This document shows positions 20,630 through 29,071 of a DNA stretch of 64,000 bases, piece after piece; position 1 is the stretch's first letter, and each line of letters starts with the position of its first letter. The position numbers and the translations under genes were made by a program. The notes beneath the pieces are model-generated. The model saw only the letters and a program-made list of their open reading frames with translations. It had not been told where the DNA came from and searched no databases. The stretch covers positions 33,935 to 97,934 of the forward strand of contig CANGEP010000009.1 in assembly GCA_947452905.1 (NCBI GenBank), read 5' to 3'. Source of the stretch: Bacteroidota bacterium (GTDB taxonomy: Bacteria > Bacteroidota > Bacteroidia > Chitinophagales > Chitinophagaceae).

Positions 20630-20818
20630 ATGCTAGTATTTTTTATTATGATTTTTATTTGGTTAGTAATTTTTAATATCATGATATGGATTTATGATGA
20701 CTCTAAACTATCCTCCTCCATTAAGAAAAGTAAAAAAATACTCAAAATTGGCGCTATTGCTACACTAATAATTAATTTATTAATAATAATTGGAACTTGG
20801 TTATATACAAAAATGTAA
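20630..20818 (+). CDS. Small two-TM membrane protein (62 aa)
   Basis: Two hydrophobic helices separated by a Lys/Ser-rich loop; followed directly by a hairpin. Confidence 0.5.
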   Translation: MLVFFIMIFIWLVIFNIMIWIYDDSKLSSSIKKSKKILKIGAIATLIINLLIIIGTWLYTKM

Positions 20819-20820
20819 AT

Positions 20821-20849
20821 TAGATGGGGTGCACTATGTATCCCATCTA
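20821..20849. terminator. Candidate bidirectional terminator between the 62-aa ORF and the TonB receptor
   Basis: TAGATGGG...CCCATCTA inverted repeat between convergent genes. Confidence 0.55.
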
Positions 20850-20855
20850 TTATTT

Positions 20856-23258
20856 TTAATCAAACTGTAAAGGCACATTCAATTTAAGACTAAAATTACG
20901 GCCCATATTATATACGCCCATACGGCCGGTAGCAAGGTTTTCGGCGGTGTACTTTAAACGACTTAAATGATTTTGATAAGCCACATCGCCTAAGTTTTGA
21001 GCAACTAAGGAAAGGCTGCATAATTGTTTGCCCTTTTTGGTAACCTGAGTGCCCACACCCAAATTTATTAAATGATAAGCGGGTGTCACAGTTTCGGTAT
21101 TATATCCTGTAAATGGATTGTCTTGTGCCGATACATTATCGATTTGTACACTTAGATAAGTATTTTTTAAATGATCGGCATTATTATCAAGCTCATATCT
21201 TAATTCAGAAATCCATCTAAGTGAAGGAATATTAGGCAAGTTATTACTGCCATCAATTGCCTTTGCAAATTGACCTCTCACATAAGAAAAAGTATTTTCG
21301 ATATGTAAGCCATCAATAGGATGTGGATGAATATCTACATTGAATTCGGCGCCAACTAAATGAGCGTTTTGTTGACGATAAGCAAAAGCAAAAAAGGGAT
21401 TATGGTTGGCATCTATTATAACAGAGTCGCCTCCTTTTTTAGCTTCCAATTTTTGATAAAAAATATAATCGGTTACTTGATTGTAAAAAACACTACCTGC
21501 AAAAGAAACATGCTCGTCGCTCCACTCGGCGCCTACATCAAATTGTAAACTTTTTTCGGATGCTAAATTTGCATTGCCATATTCATAACGATTAGTGCCT
21601 TCATGCGCACCATTGCTTCCTAGTTCGGAGAGATTGGGAGCGCGGTATCCGCGCGCAACATTAAACTTAATAACTAAATCCTTACCAGCTTCATAGGTAA
21701 GGCCAAAAGATCCTGCCATAGCACCATAATCCTTGGACACATGATTATTACTCAATAGTTGATTAAACTCAATGCCTTTTTTATCAATTCTTGCACCACC
21801 ACTCATGGTTAAAGCCCCAGCTCTTTTTTGCGTATAAAAAAACAAGCCTAATTCCACCGATTTATATTCGGGGATTAAAGCCTCTACTCCTCTATTTTTA
21901 TTTTCTTGTTGCATACCATTTACGCCAATAGTATGTTTCCAATTATTTTTTTCGGGTAATAAATATTGAAAGGAATAATTAAGTGTGCCTAAATCAAAGT
22001 ATAAACTTTTTTCGGAGGGCAAGTCGATATTACCAAACTCTTGTCGCTGATTTCTTTGATAAGCGATATTGGCTTTTAAGCGTCCCGTTCCCCAGTTAAT
22101 ACTATTGTCTAAAATATATTTTGTGTGTCGAATATATTGATAGGGAACAGTAGGGGTTGTGCTGCTAAAGTCGCTAGTAGTAGCTTCTACAGATGACTGT
22201 CCAGCTACTTGTTTAATAAATGCACCACTGGCATTGCGCTCTCCTTCGATCATTCCTAATTTTTGGGAAAACTGATTAATAATTAAATGAGAATAGCCCC
22301 ATTGCTTTTCAATACCTAAAAATCCACCCCCATTTAATTCATTAAACTTTGAATTAAACACATAGCCATCATATTTATTTTTATAATCACTAGCTTTTTT
22401 AGTAGAAGCATTTATGCCCCAAACAATACCATTTTTATTACCAGCAAGATCAAAGTGGGTACCTAATAAATTATTATTAGTTTGATAGTTACTAAAAACA
22501 TTCCCTCTTATTGCACCCTCTGCAACAGGTACATTAGACACTACATTAATCACTCCCGATAAAGCCTCACTACCATAAATAATAGAAGCAGGTACTTTTA
22601 AAACTTCGGTACGTGCTACATTGTATTCATCAATTTCAATACCATGCTCATCGCCCCATTGTTGCCCCTCTTGTCTTACTCCATCATTTAACATCACTAC
22701 TCTATTATAACCCAAGCCTCTGATAACAGGTTTTGAAATGGCAGGCCCAGTGCTTAATTGAGTAACTCCTGGTGTTTTGGATAAGGCATCTATAAAATTG
22801 GTGCTGGCCCCTTTAAATAAGTCCTCTTTCTTTAAAATGGTTATAGGAGTAGGCGTACGCTTAGCTGAAGTGGCTCTTAAAAAACTGGTAACCGTAACAT
22901 TTGTGCTTTCGACAGCCGTATGGTTTAAAGTAAAATTTTGTTCTTGATTCGATTTTAATTCGATGGTCTTAGTGCTAATAGCATAACCTATATAACTGGC
23001 TTCTACTAAATAATTAGCTGTTGGCAGTTCGATTTGATAAACTCCTTTATCATTGGTAACCACCCCTTTTTTTAGATCGGGAAAATAAATATTGGCCCCC
23101 TGCAAAACCTGTCCTGTTGCCTGATCGGTTACCCTTCCTTGTAAAATATACCTTGATTTAGTGCTCGAAACCTGCTTTGTATTTTGAGCAAAAATGGGTG
23201 ATAAAAACGACATCAAACAAATCCACCCCAACACTAGTATCGGTATCTTTTTGAACAT
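20856..23258 (-). CDS. TonB-dependent outer-membrane receptor with N-terminal carboxypeptidase-like domain
   Basis: 'LQGRVTDQATGQVLQGANIYFPDLKKGVVTNDKGVYQI', plug 'TPGVTQLSTGPAISKPVIRGLGYNRVVMLNDGVRQEGQQWGDEHG', C-terminal barrel. Confidence 0.95.
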   Translation of the reverse strand: MFKKIPILVLGWICLMSFLSPIFAQNTKQVSSTKSRYILQGRVTDQATGQVLQGANIYFPDLKKGVVTNDKGVYQIELPTANYLVEASYIGYAISTKTIELKSNQEQNFTLNHTAVESTNVTVTSFLRATSAKRTPTPITILKKEDLFKGASTNFIDALSKTPGVTQLSTGPAISKPVIRGLGYNRVVMLNDGVRQEGQQWGDEHGIEIDEYNVARTEVLKVPASIIYGSEALSGVINVVSNVPVAEGAIRGNVFSNYQTNNNLLGTHFDLAGNKNGIVWGINASTKKASDYKNKYDGYVFNSKFNELNGGGFLGIEKQWGYSHLIINQFSQKLGMIEGERNASGAFIKQVAGQSSVEATTSDFSSTTPTVPYQYIRHTKYILDNSINWGTGRLKANIAYQRNQRQEFGNIDLPSEKSLYFDLGTLNYSFQYLLPEKNNWKHTIGVNGMQQENKNRGVEALIPEYKSVELGLFFYTQKRAGALTMSGGARIDKKGIEFNQLLSNNHVSKDYGAMAGSFGLTYEAGKDLVIKFNVARGYRAPNLSELGSNGAHEGTNRYEYGNANLASEKSLQFDVGAEWSDEHVSFAGSVFYNQVTDYIFYQKLEAKKGGDSVIIDANHNPFFAFAYRQQNAHLVGAEFNVDIHPHPIDGLHIENTFSYVRGQFAKAIDGSNNLPNIPSLRWISELRYELDNNADHLKNTYLSVQIDNVSAQDNPFTGYNTETVTPAYHLINLGVGTQVTKKGKQLCSLSLVAQNLGDVAYQNHLSRLKYTAENLATGRMGVYNMGRNFSLKLNVPLQFD

Positions 23259-23309
23259 ACCATAAAGTTAGTTCAAAAGACTTACACAACAATAGAGATT
23301 AATTTTAGC

Positions 23310-23474
23310 TTAATTAGCTTTTTTTTGATTACCATATCTGAAATTTAATATCACGAGAATAATACTAATCAAAAAAAAGCCAATTAAACCAAAGTCGGTT
23401 TTACTTAATTTAGTAAAAAACACACCGAAAATAATAAGATAAATAATTGTCAAAAACTTTAGTGTGTTTTTCAT
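23310..23474 (-). CDS. Unannotated 54-aa two-TM small protein
   Basis: Read by hand on the minus strand: MKNTLKFLTIIYLIIFGVFFTKLSKTDFGLIGFFLISIILVILNFRYGNQKKAN*; starts 10 nt after the stop of 23485..24153; below the track's apparent length cutoff. Confidence 0.55.
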   Translation of the reverse strand: MKNTLKFLTIIYLIIFGVFFTKLSKTDFGLIGFFLISIILVILNFRYGNQKKAN

Positions 23475-23484
23475 ATAAGTGAAT

Positions 23485-24153
23485 TTAAGGTAATGGGCAA
23501 TAATTATCTATGCATGCAACCCCTGCTGCTGCTTCAATTGTTCCACATAGCAACACACAAACTGGTGTTCCAAGTCCAGCTGTTAAGCCAATACAATTGG
23601 CATGACACAAAATTCCAGTTGCAAGTGCTGCTGACGTGCATAATGAATATTTCCAACCACAATCATTAAGCATATTTATTTCTATTAATGAATTTGTTGC
23701 AATACGGTCAATAATTACAGACTTTAATAGTTGTGAATTTATTTCTTGAGATAAAACCTGATTACATGCTGTATCTATTTGCTGCATTGAAACATAATTA
23801 AATTTTCTATTTATTTGATTCCAATTATTACTATATTTTTTTGCATAATCTTTTAGAAAGCTTACATTTTCATTCCCTATAAACTCATCTACCAAATAGC
23901 TTGCATTACTTGAATTTAAGTCTTTGTCGTTTAAAGATTCAATTTTATTTTTTAATTCGACTAAAGTCATCCCTTTAGTGATAGCTAAATGCGAAATAAA
24001 TTTTAATAAATCTCTTTCTTGATTTACAACATTAATAAAATTTGTATCCTGTGAAAGTTTATTTGTTTTTATGGCCATTGGTTCAACAGAGGTCTTTGAA
24101 CAACTGCCTAAAATTGCACAAAATGCAAAAACACGAAAAAATTGATATTTCAT
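23485..24153 (-). CDS. Lipoprotein with C-terminal 8-Cys hydrophobic module
   Basis: Lipobox 'ILGSC'; C-terminus 'CGWKYSLCTSAALATGILCHANCIGLTAGLGTPVCVLLCGTIEAAAGVACIDNYCPLP'. Confidence 0.7.
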   Translation of the reverse strand: MKYQFFRVFAFCAILGSCSKTSVEPMAIKTNKLSQDTNFINVVNQERDLLKFISHLAITKGMTLVELKNKIESLNDKDLNSSNASYLVDEFIGNENVSFLKDYAKKYSNNWNQINRKFNYVSMQQIDTACNQVLSQEINSQLLKSVIIDRIATNSLIEINMLNDCGWKYSLCTSAALATGILCHANCIGLTAGLGTPVCVLLCGTIEAAAGVACIDNYCPLP

Positions 24154-24309
24154 AAAAATGGTTTTAATGAATAATGAAATTAACAGCCAGAAGAAACCAG
24201 ATTTATGTATTAATACTATTAGGAAATGTACTAAATAGTAATTTATCTATTGATTTTGAACCTTTTAAGCCATAATTGGTTATAAGAATAGGACTTTGAA
24301 GGAACATTA

Positions 24310-24341
24310 TTTGGTGAGAATCAAATAAGTATGTAATTTTG
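24310..24341 (+). promoter_or_regulatory. Bacteroidota-type promoter for the nitroreductase gene
   Basis: TTTG (24310-24313) - 20 nt - TAATTTTG (24334-24341), 36 nt before the ATG. Confidence 0.6.
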
Positions 24342-24377
24342 ATGTTCAAACATTAATTAAACTATAAAACAATAATT

Positions 24378-25007
24378 ATGAATTTATTAGATGCATTAAA
24401 ATGGCGTTATGCTGTTAAAAGAATGAATGGCGCTAAAATACCCGCACAAACTTTGGATAACATTTTGGAAGCTACTCGTTTAGCACCAAGCTCATTTGGT
24501 TTAACTCCCTATAGTATTTTGGTAATTGAAGACGAAGAAACAAGAAAAAAATTACAACCACATTTTTATAACCAACCTCAAATTGGTGAATCAAGTGCCG
24601 TAGTTATTTTTGCAGCACACACCACCATTAATGAAGCTAGTGTGGATGCCTACATGCAAGAAATTGCTGAACAAAGAGGCGTACCTGTGGATGCTTTAAA
24701 AGATTTTGCAGGATATGTAAAAGGAGCTATCGCGCATCAGTCTGCAGAGCAATTACAAATATGGGCTGCTAAACAAACTTATATCGCTTTAGGCTTTGCC
24801 TTAGTGGCAGCTGCTAGTGAACAAGTGGATGGTACACCTATGGAAGGTTTTGATCCTGCAGCAGTGGATGCTGAATTAGGATTAGCTGCTCAAGGTTTAC
24901 ATGCTACAGTAGCTTTAACATTAGGTTATAGAGATGCTGCAAATGATTATTTATCTGGTGCTTTAAAAGTTAGACGTACTGCTGATAAATTAATTATTAA
25001 AAAATAA
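24378..25007 (+). CDS. Nitroreductase-family NAD(P)H oxidoreductase
   Basis: 'ALKWRYAVKRMNG...ILEATRLAPSSFGLTPYSILVIED...AAKQTYIALGFALVAAASEQVDGTPMEGF'. Confidence 0.93.
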   Translation: MNLLDALKWRYAVKRMNGAKIPAQTLDNILEATRLAPSSFGLTPYSILVIEDEETRKKLQPHFYNQPQIGESSAVVIFAAHTTINEASVDAYMQEIAEQRGVPVDALKDFAGYVKGAIAHQSAEQLQIWAAKQTYIALGFALVAAASEQVDGTPMEGFDPAAVDAELGLAAQGLHATVALTLGYRDAANDYLSGALKVRRTADKLIIKK

Positions 25008-25052
25008 TTGTTTAAATCGTATAGCAAGTATACAGATTTGATTTTATAAAAA

Positions 25053-25078
25053 GGGCGACTCAAAGAGTCGCCCTTTTT
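25053..25078. terminator. Bidirectional intrinsic terminator
   Basis: GGGCGACTC-AAA-GAGTCGCCC perfect 9-bp stem flanked by A-run and T-run, between convergent nitroreductase and higA-like genes. Confidence 0.9.
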
Positions 25079-25080
25079 AT

Positions 25081-25437
25081 TTACACTTTTTTTAAAGCTT
25101 TACTTAATTTCCTTTTTTTATTTTGAGATTGTTTCTCATTTTTTTGTTTGATTCTTGCTAAGTCAAATTCATAAATCATTTGAGCTCTAGCCCAAATGAT
25201 AGCATCCATATTTAATGCAGGTCCTATTTTTAAAGCCATCTCAGCATTAATTCCTCTTTTTTTATTGATCACCTCATTTAGTTGTGAAGGAAGAATATTT
25301 GTTAATTCTGCAAAATATTTTTGTGTAAATCCCCTTTTTTTTAAAGCCTCTCTAAGCAGTTCTCCAGGATGAACTGCAACTGCGGGAACTAAATCATTAA
25401 TATTAATGCCCACTTCCAAATATTCACTTTTTTTCAT
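25081..25437 (-). CDS. higA: HigA-family antitoxin (HTH, XRE-type)
   Basis: 'VHPGELLREALKKRGFTQKYFAELTNILPSQLNEVINKKRGINAEMALKIGPALNMDAIIWARAQ' HigA/VapI motif; start moved to ATG at 25437. Confidence 0.88.
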   Translation of the reverse strand: MKKSEYLEVGININDLVPAVAVHPGELLREALKKRGFTQKYFAELTNILPSQLNEVINKKRGINAEMALKIGPALNMDAIIWARAQMIYEFDLARIKQKNEKQSQNKKRKLSKALKKV

Positions 25438-25447
25438 TGTAATTTTT

Positions 25448-25762
25448 TTAACTGTAATGGTTGCTAATTTCAATTATTTCTAAGGTATCTACAAAATCAA
25501 CTCTACTATAAACTTCTCTAAAAATTAAACGGTACTTTTTATTTAATCTAATAGAACTATACATAGCAAGGTTACCTTTTAATTTTTCATAATGAAAACC
25601 AGGATAAGTATTAATTTGACTTACTTTTTCAATTGACTTAATAAGCAATAGCACTATCTGATACTTTTTAATTAAAACCGGATTCGACCTAAATTGCTTA
25701 TTATTTATTCTTTTTCCATCATATAAATCAGCTAACATTTGATTCTTAAATACTATGTTCAC
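25448..25762 (-). CDS. higB: HigB/RelE-family toxin
   Basis: 'GNLAMYSSIRLNKKYRLIFREV' HigB-like C-terminus; GTG start at 25762 preceded by AAGGAAG preferred over the ATG at 25798, which lies in a palindrome. Confidence 0.8.
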   Translation of the reverse strand: MNIVFKNQMLADLYDGKRINNKQFRSNPVLIKKYQIVLLLIKSIEKVSQINTYPGFHYEKLKGNLAMYSSIRLNKKYRLIFREVYSRVDFVDTLEIIEISNHYS

Positions 25763-25783
25763 CTTCCTTATTTTATAAAGATA

Positions 25784-25819
25784 CTTCAATAAATTCACAA
25801 ATATGTGAATTTATTGAAG
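25784..25819. promoter_or_regulatory. Operator-like palindrome upstream of higBA
   Basis: CTTCAATAAATTCACA-AATA-TGTGAATTTATTGAAG: perfect 16-bp arms, 4-nt spacer. Confidence 0.7.
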
Positions 25820-25899
25820 ACCAGTTAATATACTGGTCGAGTGCTAGTTATTAAAGATAGAAGCTGAAATGCTAAGTATAAATACGCAAAAAGCGAATG

Positions 25900-27672
25900 T
25901 TAATCTGCCTTCTTGATCTCTGATCTTGGTCCTATACCATTTTCATTAAAGGCTTCAATCTGAAAATAATAAGGCTGATCTTTTTCGATAGCAGTTACAT
26001 AATATTCACTTACCCCATAAACTAAAATGCTATTGTATAATTTATGAGGGTCGCTGCCAAAATAAATATGATAGCCAGTGGCATTAGGATTAACCGCCCA
26101 CTTTAACCAAACATTGCGCCTTTCACTATCCCCTCTTAATGGTACAAAATTTTGAACTGCTCCTGGATGAGCACCTTGGCCTTTTCCAAAAACACGTAAA
26201 CCACTAATCGCAAATTTACCATCGGGTACATGAATATTTACCAGCTTTACATAACGTGCCTGTACTGGTTTTGGGAGAACTACATAATCATGAGGTACGT
26301 CGGTATTGTTTTTAGATTTATCAATGATTAGTTTCCATGTTAAAGCATCATTAGACGCATACAATTGGTATTGATGATAAATATTAGTGTACTTACCCAT
26401 AAGTTCAGCTCCTTCATCGGCGTAATTAATTTGAATTGCTTCAATGGTACTTATTTTACCTAAATCGGATTGTATCCACTCTCCTTTATTGCCAGTAACA
26501 GCCGACCAATAAGTTTTTAAATTTTCATCCACTGCATTATTCGCCGTAAATGCACTTAAGGTAGAAGATACTTGCACAGGTTTATTATAATTAAGTAGCA
26601 TCCATCCTGTAAACAAGGAATTGTTATGGTTTGCATTTTTATTGGGTAGATAATGAGGATAATCGCCATAAGAGGTATTGGAATATAAAACGCCTTCTTT
26701 ATCAATAGCTGCTGGCCAAATACCTAAACGTCTTTCAAAATTATTTTTTACACTAATTGCAATGGTTGAAATATGCCACCATTCATTATACACATCTTTA
26801 TACGTGGCCCCATGTCCTGCTCCACGTGCAAAGCCTCCCGGCTTATATGAAAATGGATTATGCTTTTGATACGTAAAAGGGCCCAAAGGTTTATCGCTGG
26901 TATACACACCATCACCATAGCCACTAAACTCCGTACCGGGTGCACCATATTGCAAATAATATTTACCGTTATGCTTATTCATCCAAGCCCCTTCCATAAA
27001 AGGTTTTAAAAAAGTATTGTCTTGATGCTCACCAAAACGTTCCCATCCATGAATGCTATCCACCAAATGAATCAAAGGAACATGCTCACCAATGGGTTCG
27101 AAAGTTTTAGCATCTAACTCTTGTCCATAAATAGGATATAAATTACTCGAGCCATGATATATATAAAAACGCTTATCATCGTCTAAAAACAAACCCGGAT
27201 CCCATGCACCCATTTTAAAACTATCTACGGCAATATGCCAATCGTCATGGGTAGGATTAGTACTGTACCAAAGTGTAAAATTTTTCTCGTAGGTAGAGCC
27301 TATGACAAATAAACTATCTCCTTTTACCAATGTAGCAGGAGCACATAATTCATCATACACATTATTCCAGGGTCTTAAAAATTTACGCGCCACAAAATGC
27401 CAATCCTTCATATCCTCACTCCACCAATAACCCCACTGATTTGTGCTAAACATAAAATATTTTCCGCCCATCACTGCCATTACTGGATCGGCTGTAGCTC
27501 TATGTTTTCCATTTTGCACAAAATTAGGAATAGGACAATAACCATAATCTATATTAATTGGATTGCAATAAGTAGCTTGTCTGTTGTTTGTAACAATTGA
27601 TGAAGTATTTGTTTGTGCGCTACTCATTTGCACAGTCATCACTAAAAATAAAAACAGGATTCCTCTTTTCAT
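25900..27672 (-). CDS. Glycoside hydrolase family 43-like enzyme with discoidin (F5/8C) and Fn3-like domains
   Basis: 'HRATADPVMAVMGGKYFMFSTNQWGYWWSEDMKDWHF', F5/8C-like 'YWSAVTGNKGEWIQSDLGKISTIEAIQINY', Fn3-like C-terminus; start moved to signal peptide MKRGILFLFLVMTVQMSSAQ. Confidence 0.85.
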   Translation of the reverse strand: MKRGILFLFLVMTVQMSSAQTNTSSIVTNNRQATYCNPINIDYGYCPIPNFVQNGKHRATADPVMAVMGGKYFMFSTNQWGYWWSEDMKDWHFVARKFLRPWNNVYDELCAPATLVKGDSLFVIGSTYEKNFTLWYSTNPTHDDWHIAVDSFKMGAWDPGLFLDDDKRFYIYHGSSNLYPIYGQELDAKTFEPIGEHVPLIHLVDSIHGWERFGEHQDNTFLKPFMEGAWMNKHNGKYYLQYGAPGTEFSGYGDGVYTSDKPLGPFTYQKHNPFSYKPGGFARGAGHGATYKDVYNEWWHISTIAISVKNNFERRLGIWPAAIDKEGVLYSNTSYGDYPHYLPNKNANHNNSLFTGWMLLNYNKPVQVSSTLSAFTANNAVDENLKTYWSAVTGNKGEWIQSDLGKISTIEAIQINYADEGAELMGKYTNIYHQYQLYASNDALTWKLIIDKSKNNTDVPHDYVVLPKPVQARYVKLVNIHVPDGKFAISGLRVFGKGQGAHPGAVQNFVPLRGDSERRNVWLKWAVNPNATGYHIYFGSDPHKLYNSILVYGVSEYYVTAIEKDQPYYFQIEAFNENGIGPRSEIKKAD

Positions 27673-27727
27673 AGGGCAAGTTTGTATCCTAAATATATTA
27701 AAAATGAAGCAAGCTTTATGAATTAAC

Positions 27728-29065
27728 CTAGGCTTTACCCAACATCCAAGATTTAAAAGCGTCAAAACTAGGCTGCATAGGAATAGATACTTTTTGCTTA
27801 TCTAATAAAAAAGCAACACTAGCTGGTATCTCTATTTTTTGCTCGATAGATTGCTCGACTACTTCGGGGAACTTTACGGGATGGGCAGTCTCTAAAATAA
27901 TAGCACGCGCAATATTGCCAGTACTGTTTGAATTTTCGGCCAAGTATTTTTCGGCCGCTAAAAAAGCAACAGCCCCGTGCGGATCTAATATATAGTTATG
28001 CGTTTTATATACACTATGAATGGTAGATGCTGTATGGGCATCATCAAAACTATAACTAGATAAGACTTTTGTTAAAGAAGCGAAATTGTTTTGCATGATT
28101 TCTAGGATACGTACAAAATTACTTGGATTACCTACATCCATGGCATTGGATACAGTAGCTACCGCTTTTCGAACTTCATATTTTTCACTCGCCAAATAAC
28201 GCGTTACCACATCATTGGCATTACATGCAGCTACAAAATGACCCAGGGGTAATCCACTGGCCTTAGCCATCATCCCTGCACAAATATTTCCGAAATTACC
28301 ACTAGGTACCACGATATGCATAGGTGTTGTATCGCCATAAAGTTTTATCCACTGCTGCCATGCAAAAAAATAATATAATTGCTGTGGCAACCATCTTGCA
28401 ACATTGATAGAATTTGCAGAAGTTAAATTATAAGATGCATTTAAATCGGCATCCATAAAAGCATCTTTTACCATCGCCTGACAATCGTCAAAACTTCCTT
28501 CCACTTCGAGTGCTGTTATATTTTGTCCGCAAGTAGTTAATTGCAATTCTTGAATAGGGCTCACTTTTCCTTTGGGGTATAAAATAATAACATCTACCCC
28601 CTGCACACCTAAAAACCCATTCGCTACGGCGCCGCCGGTGTCGCCACTAGTAGCCACTAACACAGTACTTGGTTTTTCGGCGCGCGCTTGTTTAGAAAAA
28701 TAACCCAAACATCTACTCATAAATCTGGCGCCCACATCTTTAAATGCTAAGGTAGGACCATGGAATAATTCGAGTGATAAAATAGTATCTGTAATGGGCA
28801 CTAAAGGAAAGTCAAAATGAATGGTCTCGGCACATATTTGTTGCAAACTTGCATCATCGATACATCCGCCCACATAAGGTTTCATGACTTCAAAAGCTAA
28901 ACTCGCTTTATCTAAAGTTTTAAAACGTTCTATTTGTTGGGCAGTAAATACCGGAATTTGCGTGGGAAAATACAATCCTTTATCGGGCGCTTGTCCAGTA
29001 ATGGCAGCAGTTTTAAAATCTACTTGAGGGGATTGTTTTGCTAAACTATAATATTGCATCTCCAT
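27728..29065 (-). CDS. thrC: Threonine synthase
   Basis: 'LFHGPTLAFKDVGARFMSR' PLP-lysine motif, 'VATSGDTGGAVANGF'. Confidence 0.96.
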   Translation of the reverse strand: MEMQYYSLAKQSPQVDFKTAAITGQAPDKGLYFPTQIPVFTAQQIERFKTLDKASLAFEVMKPYVGGCIDDASLQQICAETIHFDFPLVPITDTILSLELFHGPTLAFKDVGARFMSRCLGYFSKQARAEKPSTVLVATSGDTGGAVANGFLGVQGVDVIILYPKGKVSPIQELQLTTCGQNITALEVEGSFDDCQAMVKDAFMDADLNASYNLTSANSINVARWLPQQLYYFFAWQQWIKLYGDTTPMHIVVPSGNFGNICAGMMAKASGLPLGHFVAACNANDVVTRYLASEKYEVRKAVATVSNAMDVGNPSNFVRILEIMQNNFASLTKVLSSYSFDDAHTASTIHSVYKTHNYILDPHGAVAFLAAEKYLAENSNSTGNIARAIILETAHPVKFPEVVEQSIEQKIEIPASVAFLLDKQKVSIPMQPSFDAFKSWMLGKA

Positions 29066-29071
29066 TTTTTA

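Noticed and set aside
23259-23484. Cobalamin or TPP riboswitch upstream of the TonB receptor
   Set aside because: No recognisable conserved boxes; the interval is mostly occupied by the 54-aa ORF.
25448-25838. higBA region as a mobile-element remnant
   Set aside because: No transposase, integrase, terminal repeats or target-site duplications flank it; the palindromes are better explained as operators.
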